25,808 nt of DNA, taken from the NCBI GenBank assembly GCA_038133845.1, contig JAYPUA010000046.1:1-25808 (forward strand), in the 5' to 3' direction. This stretch comes from JAYPUA01 sp038133845 (GTDB lineage: Bacteria > SAR324 > NAC60-12). Made by a program: the position numbers and the translations under genes. The notes beneath the pieces were generated by a model. It was not told where the DNA came from, did no database searches, and saw nothing but the letters and a program-made list of their open reading frames with translations. Numbering within the stretch: position 1 is the stretch's first letter; each line of letters begins with the position of its first letter. Positions 15,737-24,478 of this stretch are shown here, one piece after another.

Positions 15737-15769
15737 AAAAAATGCCGACTCCGGAACTGCCTTGGAGCC
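15737..15769 (-). terminator. Probable Rho-independent terminator after aldo/keto reductase
   Basis: Read on the minus strand, GGCTCC (15769-15764) can pair with GGAGTC (15752-15747), one pair being G-T, around an 11-base loop. Six T (15742-15737) follow after four bases. It lies 12 bases after the aldo/keto reductase stop and inside a series of genes in the same direction, so it may reduce or stop read-through into the epimerase-dehydrogenase modules. I see no clear sigma-70 promoter in the 54 bases between it and the next start. Confidence 0.55.
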
Positions 15770-15780
15770 CGCGGTGCACG

Positions 15781-16776
15781 TCAGCGTTTGGATAACGCGG
15801 CAAATTCCTTGGAGTAGCGGTCTCCTTGAATGGGGATCGCAGCAAGGGCCTGATCAATCTGTCCCAGGTCCTGCTCGGTCAGTTCGACCTGAACCGCCCC
15901 CAGGTTCTCCTCCAGCCGCTCCAGCTTCCGGCTTCCCGGGATGGGAGCGATCCAGGGCTTCTGGGCGAGAATCCAGGCCAGAGCGATCTGGGCCGGGGTT
16001 GCGTTCTTCTGTGCGCTGATCTGTGTCAGCAGCTCGACCAAGGCCCAGTTGGCCTTCCGAGCCTCCGGGGTGAAACGTGGGCTGGTGTTGCGGATGTCAG
16101 AACTGTCAAAGGTTGCGCTCTCATCAACCTTGCCGGTCAGGTAGCCTCGACCGAGTGGGCTGAAGGGCACAAAGCCGATTCCCAACTCTTCGCAGGTGGG
16201 GAGCACGTCTTCTTCCGGACTTCTCCACCAGAGGGAGTACTCGCTTTGAAGGGCGGCCACAGGCTGAACGGCGTGGGCTCTGCGGATGCTCTCCGCTCCA
16301 GCTTCCGAGAGTCCAAAATGCCGGACCTTTCCCTCCTGAATCAAGTCCTTGACGGCTCCAGCAACGTCTTCCATGGGCACCTCCGGATCGACGCGGTGCT
16401 GGTAGAAGAGGTCGATGGCCTCGACTCGGAGGCGTTTGAGCGACTCTTCGGCAACCTGCCGGATCCGCTTGGGGCGGCTGTTGAGTCCGGTGAATCCGGG
16501 CTTGCCGTCAGGATGGAGCTGAAATCCGAACTTGGTCGCAATCACCACCTCCTCCCGGAACGGCTCCAAGGCCTCTCCTACCAGGTCCTCGTTGGTGTAG
16601 GGACCATACACCTCCGCGGTGTCGAAGAAGGTCACGCCGCGCTCAACGGCGCTGCGCAAGAAGCTGATCATCTCCTGGCGGCTTCCAATCGGGCGGTCTC
16701 CAAAGCTCATCCGCATGCAACCCAGACCCAAGGCAGAGACCTTCAATCCGCCGGTTCCCAAAATTCTTTCTTCCAT
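15781..16776 (-). CDS. Aldo/keto reductase
   Basis: The 331-residue NADPH-type aldo/keto reductase has the intact catalytic tetrad Asp52, Tyr57 (FDTAEVYG), Lys82 (TKFGF) and His127 (FYQHRVD), and the IPGSRKLERLEENLGA cofactor-binding segment near the C-terminus. The sequence is close to the YakC/IolS-like, general stress 69-type bacterial group, which reduces sugar aldehydes, ketones and other carbonyls. It follows the GH3 gene by 21 bases with AGAGGA upstream of its ATG, and a terminator-like hairpin follows, making it the probable last gene of the transporter/hydrolase unit. A role in reducing a released sugar or aglycone is inference from position. Confidence 0.93.
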   Translation of the reverse strand: MEERILGTGGLKVSALGLGCMRMSFGDRPIGSRQEMISFLRSAVERGVTFFDTAEVYGPYTNEDLVGEALEPFREEVVIATKFGFQLHPDGKPGFTGLNSRPKRIRQVAEESLKRLRVEAIDLFYQHRVDPEVPMEDVAGAVKDLIQEGKVRHFGLSEAGAESIRRAHAVQPVAALQSEYSLWWRSPEEDVLPTCEELGIGFVPFSPLGRGYLTGKVDESATFDSSDIRNTSPRFTPEARKANWALVELLTQISAQKNATPAQIALAWILAQKPWIAPIPGSRKLERLEENLGAVQVELTEQDLGQIDQALAAIPIQGDRYSKEFAALSKR

Positions 16777-16797
16777 GAGATCCTCTGGAAATAACGG

Positions 16798-19062
16798 TTA
16801 GGACTGGTTGGCCAAGTTCACCAGTTCGTCGACCTGCGTTTCGGAAAGACCACCCTGGGTGAACTGCACCAGCTTGATGAGGGGCAGGTCCCGGAACATG
16901 GCCTCCATCATGGTCTCGGCATCCTCATCCCCACCCACATCCCCAATCTGCTTGCTCATCTCCGCAATGAGAGTCGCGACCAAGCCTCGAGCTTCCGGAT
17001 GGTCCAGCCAGGCGCTCAGTGGGGTGCGTCGGGTGAACTGAAACGGAGCCCGATGCTGCGGAACTCCGGTCACTACGGCCTGGAGGCGCAGGTCCCGGCT
17101 GGAGGCGCCGATGCGGATCTCCGAAGGGCCAGGCTCCATCAGCCACTTCCGGAGCTGTGGGTCGTAGTACGAGAAGTCTCTGGACGAGAGCGTCCACTGG
17201 ACGGTGCACGTCTCTCCCGCTGCCAGCTCGACCTTCTGGAACCCCTTGAGCTCCTGCTCTGGACGCTGCAATCGGGACTGCTGGGGGTGAACGTAAAGTT
17301 GGACCACCTCCTTCCCGGAGCGTGGTCCCGCATTTGAGACCTCGACGGAGACCTGCAGCTGTGAGGTCTCGTCAAGCTCCTCGGCGCTGAGCTGCAGGTT
17401 GGAGTACTCGAAGCGGGTATAGGAGAGCCCATGTCCAAAGGGAAAGAGCGGGGCAATGCGCTTGGCATCGTAGTGACGGTAGCCGATGAAGAGCCCTTCC
17501 CGGTAGTGCACCTCTCCTTGCTCACCAGGCCAGTTGAGGAAGGCCGGGCAGTCTTCCAGACGCTGGGGAAAGGTTTCGGAGAGTTTTCCGGAGGGGTTCA
17601 CCTTTCCGGTCAGGACGTCCACAATCGCGCTCCCTCCAGCCTGTCCGGCCAGCCAGCCTTCGACAATTGCCGGAACCTGAGCCTCCCAAGGCATCGTCAC
17701 GGCAGAGCCATTGGTCAGGACCACCACGGTCTGTGGCTGCGCTTTGGCGACCGCCTCGATCAGGCGGTTGTGGCCTTCAGGGAGGTCGATGTGTTCGCGG
17801 TCGAAGCTTTCAGATTCCAAGCGGTTGGGGAGTCCGGCAAAGACCAGGGCGATGTCTGCGCTGGCCGCCAGATCTGCGGCCTCCTGCAGCAAGCTCTCGT
17901 GAGTGGCTCCGTTGTGCTCGTAGCCCGGGGCGAACTGGACTTGCCAGCCCTGTTGGGAGAGGGCCTCCCAGGCGGAGTCGACCTTTGTGGCCACAACCTG
18001 TGAACTTCCGGCTCCCTGAAAGCGGGGTTGCCGAGCAAACGCTCCGATCACTGCCAGTGACTTTCCGGGCGGGAGGGGAAGCAGTGAGCCGTTGTTCTTT
18101 AGCAGGACCACCGATTCGGAGGCGACCTGGCGTGCCAACTGGTGATGCTCCTCCACAGAGAAAACGGCTCCGGGCTTGCGCTTCTGATCGGCCTCCAAGA
18201 GGACGGCGACCAGCTGCGCCACCACCTCGTCAAGACGGGAAACCTCCAGTGTTCCGGACTGAACCGCCTCCATGATCTTGCGCACGTTGACCTCTCCCGA
18301 CCCCGGCATCTCCAGGTGCAGGCCGGCGCTCACTCCGGACGGACGGTCGTTCACCGCTCCCCAGTCGGAGACAACGAAGCCTTCGAAGCCCCACTCTTCC
18401 TGCAGGATCTGCTGCAGCAGGTACGGATTCTCTGCGGCATAGACGCCATTGACCGGATTGTAGGAGCACATCACGGTCCAGGGCCGAGCCTCCTTGACGG
18501 CAAGCTCAAAGGCCGGAAGGTAGATTTCCCGGAAGGTTCGCTCATCGACAACAGAGTCGAAGTACATCCGGGCAAACTCCTGGTTGTTTACCGCAAAGTG
18601 CTTGAGGCTGGTGCCCACGCCTTCGCTCTGCACCCCCTCGATGAAGGCTGCTGCCATTTTCCCGGAGAGGACGGGGTCCTCCGAGTAGTACTCAAAGTTG
18701 CGGCCACCACGCGGGTCGCGTTTCATGTTGATGCCCGGACCCAGGATGAACTGAACTCCCTGGGACTGAGCCTCCTTTCCCATCGCCACGCCAACGTCAC
18801 GGACCAGCTCGAGGTTCCAGGAAGAGGCCTGGGCGGAGGCAGTAGGGAAGCAGGTTGCCGGCTCGCTGTTTCCCAGCCCTCCTGCATCTGAGGAGAGCGC
18901 CTTGCGCATACCGTGGGGGCCGTCGGACATCCAGACGGAAGGAATGCTCAACCGCTCTATGGGATGAGTGGTCCAGAAGTCCCGGCCGCCGCAGAGCCGG
19001 GCTTTTTCTTCGAGGGTCAACTGGGCAACCAGTTCTTGGGCCTGGGGAAGGTTCGGGTGCAT
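16798..19062 (-). CDS. GH3 family beta-glucosidase, cytoplasmic
   Basis: The 754-residue glycoside hydrolase hydrolyses non-reducing beta-linked glucose (or related sugars). Domain 1 shows RDPRGGRNFEYYSEDP at 115-130, KHFAVNNQE at 154-162, and the nucleophile Asp233 in FVVSDWGAV. Domain 2 includes the ESESFDRE segment at 416-423, with Glu416 or Glu418 as candidate acid/base. An FnIII-like domain follows at about 555-690, then a C-terminal helical segment seen in many GH3 proteins. There is no PA14 insert and no signal peptide, so substrates must be imported. The ATG is 19 bases after the GH2 stop and has no recognisable ribosome site, which suggests translational coupling. Glucosidase versus xylosidase specificity is not proven. 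Confidence 0.93.
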   Translation of the reverse strand: MHPNLPQAQELVAQLTLEEKARLCGGRDFWTTHPIERLSIPSVWMSDGPHGMRKALSSDAGGLGNSEPATCFPTASAQASSWNLELVRDVGVAMGKEAQSQGVQFILGPGINMKRDPRGGRNFEYYSEDPVLSGKMAAAFIEGVQSEGVGTSLKHFAVNNQEFARMYFDSVVDERTFREIYLPAFELAVKEARPWTVMCSYNPVNGVYAAENPYLLQQILQEEWGFEGFVVSDWGAVNDRPSGVSAGLHLEMPGSGEVNVRKIMEAVQSGTLEVSRLDEVVAQLVAVLLEADQKRKPGAVFSVEEHHQLARQVASESVVLLKNNGSLLPLPPGKSLAVIGAFARQPRFQGAGSSQVVATKVDSAWEALSQQGWQVQFAPGYEHNGATHESLLQEAADLAASADIALVFAGLPNRLESESFDREHIDLPEGHNRLIEAVAKAQPQTVVVLTNGSAVTMPWEAQVPAIVEGWLAGQAGGSAIVDVLTGKVNPSGKLSETFPQRLEDCPAFLNWPGEQGEVHYREGLFIGYRHYDAKRIAPLFPFGHGLSYTRFEYSNLQLSAEELDETSQLQVSVEVSNAGPRSGKEVVQLYVHPQQSRLQRPEQELKGFQKVELAAGETCTVQWTLSSRDFSYYDPQLRKWLMEPGPSEIRIGASSRDLRLQAVVTGVPQHRAPFQFTRRTPLSAWLDHPEARGLVATLIAEMSKQIGDVGGDEDAETMMEAMFRDLPLIKLVQFTQGGLSETQVDELVNLANQS

Positions 19063-19081
19063 GGTCAGGAGAGGTGGAAGG

Positions 19082-21514
19082 TCATCGTAATGTCTGAACA
19101 GTTGCCGAGTAGAGGTCTCTCAGCGTGAAAGCAGGAGCCGCCTCAAGGTCTTCCGGATCAAAGAAAACCTCTGCAGACTCTCCGGGCAGGAGCATGAAGG
19201 CGTTCCGGGAGAAGCGTCCCGGGACGTTGGCCTCGAGCGAGACAAACAGGGCCAGGCGTTCTGCCGTGACCTTCAGGCGATTGCCGGCGTGTTCCAAGGT
19301 GAGGTTGGATGGCTGCAGCGCGTAGGCCTTGTACGGGCGTGGAGCGAAGTGGTCCGACCCCTGTGCTCCGGTGGAGGTTTCCCACTGAAAGAGCACCAGC
19401 TCATCCGGATGCAGCTCGGACCGGGGGATGGAGAGCAGCACCTCAGCCTGCTCTCCAACCTGAACGGTGACGTGACCCAAACTCCGGATCTGTCCGTGTG
19501 GCGTTGCCGCCTTGGCTGTGACCGCGAAGGTGGTCGGTTCCGGGAGGTCGTTCACCCCCTTGAGGTGGATGCAGTCGTCCTGAGGAGCGGCGACAACGGT
19601 CTGGGGGGCAAAGAAGTTCCGGGCCAGGTAGTGGAGCATCTTCCAGCCTCCTCCGTAGTCCAGTGAAGACCACGAACAGACCGGCCAGGTGTCGTTCAGC
19701 TGCCAGTAAAGCGTGCCCATGCAGTGGGGTCTGAGGCCACGCCAGTGAGTGACGGCGGTCTTGATCGCCAGCGCCTGCTGGATCTGGGAGAGCCAGACAA
19801 AGTCCTCGAAGCGCGCGGGCCAACGGAAGTAGCGGAACATCGTCTCGGCAATCCGGGCGTTGCCTCCGGCATTCTTCTGGTGACTCTCAAACACCGGGGC
19901 CGCGATGTTCCAGTCTGCAGGATCGGCAAAGGTGCGGATCACGGACATCGATGGGTAGGACTGGAAGCCGAACTCCGAGCAGAAGCGTGGCGCGACGTCG
20001 CGGTAGTGGTCAAAGTCCCGCCCTTCATGCCAGACGGACCAGAAGTGCATGTCGCCCGAGCGGTCGTCGTGCCAGGCGTCGCCGAAGTTCAGGTAACCCG
20101 GAGACGGGCTGGAAGGCCACCAGGGAGCGTCCGGAGCCGTCTCGTGCAAGGCGGCCTCTATCGTCCGGTTGAGGCGGTCGTAGTTGACCAGGTAGCGGTC
20201 ACGGTTTTGCTGCGATTCCGGATACCAGAGCAGCGCCCCGATCAGCTCGTTGTCTCCACACCAGAGGGCCAGGCTGGGGTGCCAGTTCAGGCGGCGCACC
20301 ACGTCGCGAACCTCCAGATCGACCTCTTGCAGAAACTCCGGGGTTGAGGGGTAGAGCGAGCAGGAGAACATGAAGTCCTGCCAGATCAGGATCCCCAGCT
20401 CATCACACAACTCGTAGAACCAGTCCGGCTCATATCGCCCGCCGCCCCAGATGCGGAGCATGTTCATGTGGGCATCGACTGCGGATTGGAGCAAGGCCCG
20501 GGTCTTTTCCGGGGTAATGCGAGAAGGCAATGCATCTGCCGGAATCCAGTTGGCTCCCTTGCAGAACAGGTCCTGCCCGTTGATGCGAAACTTGAAGCCC
20601 ATTCCGGACGCGTCTGGCTCGACCGCATGTTCCAGGCTTCGCAGACCGATCTGCTTCTCAAGCAGCGCCTCTTCAACCTGAATCCGGAGCGTGTAGAGGT
20701 TTTGCGGCCCGGAACCGTTGGGCCACCAGAGGCGCGGGTGCTTGACCACCAGCTCTGCCTCCAGAGCAGCAGGGCCTGCGGCGACCTCGACCGACTGCTC
20801 GACCGCCCCCTCTCCCAAATCGACCGCCCAGGTGAGCGTCTGAGCCTTCCGGGAGAAGACATGAGCGGTGACCGTCAGCTTTACCTGCGAGTCGGTGTGA
20901 ACCTGTTGCAGCTCAAAGTCTTCAATCCGGACCGGTAGGTGCGGTTCCAGCGCAAGCGTTCCGTAGAGCCCGAAGGGCATCACGGCGAGGTTCCAGTCCC
21001 AGCCATAGTCGCAGTGAACCTTGCGCAGCATGTTGCCGTCCGGGATCGGACAGTTTTGGGTCTGAGGGATGTGAAACGGCTGGGCCTTCTGGGCGGCAAT
21101 GCCGGCGCGGACGTTGGAGCGAAAGAGGATCTCGATCTCATTCTCGCCCTTCCGGAGCACCGGAGAGGCATCGACCCGATAGCGTCGGAAGCTGTTGGCT
21201 GTTGAGAGGACCAAGGTGTTGTTGATCCGAACCTCTGCGACGGTATCCAACTCGCTGAGGACCAGGTCCAGGTCCGTCTGGTCAAGGTGAAACGTACGGC
21301 GCGCGACCCAATCCAGCTCTGCGACCCAGCGGACCTGAAGCTCGTTCTCTCCCCAGTAGGGGTCCGGAATCAGCCCGGCCTCGTACAGGGCACTCAGGGC
21401 ATCTCCAGGGAGGTTCCAGGGAAGCGGCTCAATGGCGATGGGGGCGTTTGCTCGATCGTGCTCGGCCAGCGAGAGCGACCAGGTTCCGGAGAGATCGAGC
21501 AGGGAGGGCGGCAA
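19082..21514 (-). CDS. GH2 family beta-mannosidase, cytoplasmic
   Basis: The 810-residue enzyme removes terminal beta-linked mannose. It follows the beta-mannosidase plan: an N-terminal jelly-roll from about 8 (LSGTW), with the CDYGWDWN segment at 168-175 typical of mannosidases, an Ig-like domain, then a TIM barrel with acid/base Glu423 in WCGDNEL and nucleophile Glu514 in CSEFGFQS, and C-terminal beta domains. The size matches bacterial and animal beta-mannosidases. No signal peptide is present. The only start that keeps the first strand is TTG 21514, two bases after the stop of the ATPase gene, implying translational coupling and perhaps modest expression. Together with the downstream GH3 gene this points to mixed gluco/manno-oligosaccharides. 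Confidence 0.94.
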   Translation of the reverse strand: MPPSLLDLSGTWSLSLAEHDRANAPIAIEPLPWNLPGDALSALYEAGLIPDPYWGENELQVRWVAELDWVARRTFHLDQTDLDLVLSELDTVAEVRINNTLVLSTANSFRRYRVDASPVLRKGENEIEILFRSNVRAGIAAQKAQPFHIPQTQNCPIPDGNMLRKVHCDYGWDWNLAVMPFGLYGTLALEPHLPVRIEDFELQQVHTDSQVKLTVTAHVFSRKAQTLTWAVDLGEGAVEQSVEVAAGPAALEAELVVKHPRLWWPNGSGPQNLYTLRIQVEEALLEKQIGLRSLEHAVEPDASGMGFKFRINGQDLFCKGANWIPADALPSRITPEKTRALLQSAVDAHMNMLRIWGGGRYEPDWFYELCDELGILIWQDFMFSCSLYPSTPEFLQEVDLEVRDVVRRLNWHPSLALWCGDNELIGALLWYPESQQNRDRYLVNYDRLNRTIEAALHETAPDAPWWPSSPSPGYLNFGDAWHDDRSGDMHFWSVWHEGRDFDHYRDVAPRFCSEFGFQSYPSMSVIRTFADPADWNIAAPVFESHQKNAGGNARIAETMFRYFRWPARFEDFVWLSQIQQALAIKTAVTHWRGLRPHCMGTLYWQLNDTWPVCSWSSLDYGGGWKMLHYLARNFFAPQTVVAAPQDDCIHLKGVNDLPEPTTFAVTAKAATPHGQIRSLGHVTVQVGEQAEVLLSIPRSELHPDELVLFQWETSTGAQGSDHFAPRPYKAYALQPSNLTLEHAGNRLKVTAERLALFVSLEANVPGRFSRNAFMLLPGESAEVFFDPEDLEAAPAFTLRDLYSATVQTLR

Positions 21515-21516
21515 GG

Positions 21517-22605
21517 TCAGATCCGTTCCTCGGTGTTTTTGTCGAAGATCGAGGCCTTGGGGAGGCTGAACTCCAGGTGGTAGGTATTCCCCGCCTGAAA
21601 GTTCAGATCCGCCGAGACCCGGACCGAAAGCGACTGCTCCCCGAGCTTGAGCCAGAGCAGGCTGTCAGCTCCCATGGGTTCATCAATTTCGACCGTTGCC
21701 GGCGTGGTGGCTCCGGGGATGGGGTCGTTGTGGATCTGGATGTGCTCTGGACGAACCCCGAGGATGGCCTCTCCAGTAGTCTGCAACGAGGTGCTGGGGA
21801 CGTAGTCCTGAACCGAGAGGGTTGTTCCGTTCGCCAGTTGGAAGGAAGCGCCTTCCGAGGTCACGTTGAGCCGGCCGGGGAGGAAGTTCATCGCAGGAGA
21901 GCCGATGAAACCAGCGACATACAGGTTGGAGGGCTGGTTGTAGATCTGCTGTGGTGGCGCAAGCTGCTGAATCACCCCACCCTTCATCACGGCAATCCGG
22001 TCGGCAAGGGTCAGGGCCTCGATCTGGTCATGGGTGACGTAGATCATGGTGTTCTTCAGGCGGGCGTGCAGACGCTTGATCTCCACCCGCAGCTCCGAGC
22101 GCAGCTGGGCGTCCAGGTTGGAGAGCGGTTCGTCAAAGAGGAAGACGTCCACATCACGGACCAGTGCCCGCCCGATGGCGACCCGCTGCCGCTGTCCTCC
22201 GGAGAGTTGAGAAGGCTTGCGTTTGAGGAGTGGCTCGATCTGCAGGATTTCGGCAGCCCGCCCGATGCGTCGGCGGATTTCGTCCTTGAGCATCCCGGCG
22301 TTCTTCAGCCCGAAGGAAAGGTTGCCCTCCACCGTCATCTGGGGGTAGAGCGCGTAGGACTGAAAGACCATCCCGATCCCCCGGTCTTTCGGCTCTTCCC
22401 AGGTGACGTTTTTCTCCTTGATGAAGATCTGTCCGTCAGAGACGTCCAGCAGTCCGGCGATGCAGTTCAGCAGGGTGGACTTGCCGCATCCGGAAGGCCC
22501 CAGCAGAACGAGGAATTCGCCCTCCTCGATCTCCAGGTTGAGGTTGCGAAGCACCCGGACGTCACCAAAGTTCAAGGAGAGGTCGCGAACAGAGACACTG
22601 GGCAT
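21517..22605 (-). CDS. Sugar ABC transporter ATP-binding protein (MalK/UgpC type)
   Basis: The 362-residue CUT1-type ATPase drives import through the adjacent permeases. It has Walker A GPSGCGKST at 36-44, the Q-loop Gln82, signature LSGGQRQR at 134-141, Walker B FLFDEP at 155-160 with Glu159, and H-loop His192. A C-terminal TOBE/OB regulatory region follows from about 235 (AGFIGSPAMNFLPG). All catalytic residues are present. The gene follows the second permease by three bases and is followed two bases later by the beta-mannosidase start. Such ATPases can serve several sugar importers, but its place inside the locus ties it to this one. Confidence 0.95.
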   Translation of the reverse strand: MPSVSVRDLSLNFGDVRVLRNLNLEIEEGEFLVLLGPSGCGKSTLLNCIAGLLDVSDGQIFIKEKNVTWEEPKDRGIGMVFQSYALYPQMTVEGNLSFGLKNAGMLKDEIRRRIGRAAEILQIEPLLKRKPSQLSGGQRQRVAIGRALVRDVDVFLFDEPLSNLDAQLRSELRVEIKRLHARLKNTMIYVTHDQIEALTLADRIAVMKGGVIQQLAPPQQIYNQPSNLYVAGFIGSPAMNFLPGRLNVTSEGASFQLANGTTLSVQDYVPSTSLQTTGEAILGVRPEHIQIHNDPIPGATTPATVEIDEPMGADSLLWLKLGEQSLSVRVSADLNFQAGNTYHLEFSLPKASIFDKNTEERI

Positions 22606-22608
22606 GGC

Positions 22609-23511
22609 TTATCCTTTCACGGCGCCGGCGGCGATGCCTCGAACAAAGAGCTTGCCGGAGACAAAGTAGACGATTAGGGGAACCAGCCCCGTGAGGATCG
22701 TCGCAGCCATGTTGACATTGTACTCCTTCACCCCCTGAACCGAGTTGACGATGTTGTTGAGCTGCACGGTCATCGGATAGAGCTTGGGCTTTGTGTAGAC
22801 CACACCAAAGAGGAAGTCGTTCCAGATTCCGGTCACCTGGAGGATGATCGCAACCACGAAGATCGGCAGGCTCATCGGGAGCATGATCCGGAAGTAGATC
22901 CTCCAGAAGCCTGCGCCATCGACCCGGGCGGCCTTGAACAACTCTTCAGGGATGGAGGAGAAGTAGTTGCGGAAGAGGAGCGTGAGGATCGGCATGCCGA
23001 AGATGGTGTGTACCAGCACCAGACCCCACAGGGTGCCGTAAATGCCGATCTCTCTCAGGATGATCACGATCGGGTAGAGCATCACCTGGTAGGGGATGAA
23101 GCTCCCGAAGATCAGGATCGTGAAGAAAATCTCCGAGCCCTTGAAGCGCCAGTTGATCAAGGCGTAGCCGTTGACCGAGGCGACCGCAATAGACAGGAGC
23201 ACCGAAGGGACGAGGATCTGAACCGAGTTCCAGAACCCACGGGACAGACCATCGCAGTTCAGCCCGGTGCAGGCCTCGGCCCAGGCCTTGACCCATGGCT
23301 GAAAGGTGACCTCCAGCGGCGGCGCGAAGATGTTTCCCACCCGGATCTCCGGCATCCCCTTGAGCGAGGTCATCACCATCACCCAGAGCGGGAGGATGTA
23401 GTAAATCGAGACGAACAGCAGCGTGCCGTAGATCATGATGTTCCGGCCGGAGAACCTCCGCTGCGGCTTGGGGCCTCGAGGCTCAAGTGAGCCAGCTGCT
23501 GCTTCAGCCAT
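22609..23511 (-). CDS. Sugar ABC transporter permease (MalG/GtsC type)
   Basis: The 300-residue inner-membrane protein has six predicted helices, beginning at about 25, and the cytoplasmic EAA loop EELFKAARVDGAG that docks the ATPase. A periplasmic ACTGLNC segment followed by GFWNS resembles GtsC of glucose/mannose importers. ATG 23511 is chosen because GGAGG lies eight bases upstream; a TTG at 23526 would include that site in the gene. The start overlaps the last eight bases of the upstream permease gene, so the two subunits are translationally coupled, as expected for a heterodimeric pore. Confidence 0.94.
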   Translation of the reverse strand: MAEAAAGSLEPRGPKPQRRFSGRNIMIYGTLLFVSIYYILPLWVMVMTSLKGMPEIRVGNIFAPPLEVTFQPWVKAWAEACTGLNCDGLSRGFWNSVQILVPSVLLSIAVASVNGYALINWRFKGSEIFFTILIFGSFIPYQVMLYPIVIILREIGIYGTLWGLVLVHTIFGMPILTLLFRNYFSSIPEELFKAARVDGAGFWRIYFRIMLPMSLPIFVVAIILQVTGIWNDFLFGVVYTKPKLYPMTVQLNNIVNSVQGVKEYNVNMAATILTGLVPLIVYFVSGKLFVRGIAAGAVKG

Positions 23512-24397
23512 GCTTTCGTCCTCCAAATTCCAGATAGGCCCACGGGATCAGGACGATCAGCACGCTCAGGAGCATCATCGACGAGGCTGCCAACCCTTGT
23601 CCCAGGTTTTGTGCTGTGAACATGTAGTCGTAGACGTACATCGCCGGAACCTGGCTGGCGTTTCCGGGGCCACCGGAGGTCTGCGCGACGACCAGATCGT
23701 AGAGCTTGATGATCCCGGAGGCCACGATCACGAGGGTCGTGATGAAGACTGGGCGCATCATCGGTACCACAATGAAGAGATACGTCTTCCAGCGAGAGAT
23801 TCCATCGACCCGGGCGGCCTTCCAGATGTCCTCATCGATTCCGCGCAGCCCGGCCAGCATGATGCACATCACGAAACCCGTCCCCTGCCACAAGCCGGCA
23901 ATGAGCAGCCCGAACATCACGATCTCCGGGTCATAGAGCGGGTTGAAGGTGAAATTCTCCCAACCCATCGCCCGGACCATCGACTGAACCCCAAACTCCG
24001 GGTTGAGGATCCACTGCCAGACCAACCCGGTCACAATGAAAGACAGGGCAAAAGGGTAGAGCATGACGGTGCGGAAGGTGTCTTCAAAGCGGATCTTCTG
24101 GTCCAGGAGCACAGCCAACAGGAAGCCGATCAGGATGGTGAAGACCAGGGCGAACACCCCATAGAGCATCAGGTTCTCGATCGAGACCAGCCAGCGACTG
24201 TTCGACCAGAGACGATCGTACTGCTTGAACCCCACAAACTTGAGCCGTGGCAGGAGCTTGGAGTTCGTGAAGGAGTAGACCACGGTCCAGGCCGTTCCTC
24301 CGACAAACACCACCAGCACGGTGAGGATCATCGGGATCGCAGCGATCTTCGCATGCAGATTGCGGAACAGACGGAAGCGTCGGTTCGGGCCTGACAT
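23504..24397 (-). CDS. Sugar ABC transporter permease (MalF/GtsB type)
   Basis: The 297-residue inner-membrane protein has about six membrane helices, with the first at about 18-42 and a short N-terminal basic tail. It has an EAA loop, EDIWKAARVDGIS, near 187-199. It lacks the large MalF periplasmic insert, as usual in GtsB-type monosaccharide or short-oligosaccharide importers. It lies 81 bases after the binding-protein gene, with a strong stem-loop in the gap, and overlaps the second permease gene by eight bases. Confidence 0.94.
   Translation of the reverse strand: MSGPNRRFRLFRNLHAKIAAIPMILTVLVVFVGGTAWTVVYSFTNSKLLPRLKFVGFKQYDRLWSNSRWLVSIENLMLYGVFALVFTILIGFLLAVLLDQKIRFEDTFRTVMLYPFALSFIVTGLVWQWILNPEFGVQSMVRAMGWENFTFNPLYDPEIVMFGLLIAGLWQGTGFVMCIMLAGLRGIDEDIWKAARVDGISRWKTYLFIVVPMMRPVFITTLVIVASGIIKLYDLVVAQTSGGPGNASQVPAMYVYDYMFTAQNLGQGLAASSMMLLSVLIVLIPWAYLEFGGRKHG
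23520..23524 (-). promoter_or_regulatory. Ribosome binding site deciding the 23511 start
   Basis: GGAGG on the minus strand is eight bases before ATG 23511. It lies inside the upstream permease gene and rules out the TTG at 23526 as the main start. Confidence 0.65.
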
Positions 24398-24439
24398 GGC
24401 AAGTCTGTCTTGATGAGGTGAGGGCGTTTGAGTGCGGAA

Positions 24440-24465
24440 CAGGGTCTCCGGATGAGGAGACCCTG
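24440..24465 (-). other. Stem-loop between binding-protein and permease genes
   Basis: CAGGGTCTCC (24440-24449) and GGAGACCCTG (24456-24465) form a perfect 10-bp stem with a 6-base loop, 13 bases after the binding-protein stop. No T tract follows on the minus strand, so it is not a standard terminator. By analogy with malE-malF and other binding-protein operons, it may protect the 3' end of the upstream message and so raise binding-protein levels over permeases. Confidence 0.65.
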
Positions 24466-24478
24466 AGAAGAAGCCGGC

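Noticed and set aside
21448..22677. Long plus-strand open frame (409 codons) opposite the ATPase gene
   Set aside because: It lies antisense to a complete ABC ATPase with all motifs and shows no recognisable family; it is a shadow created by GC-rich codon use.
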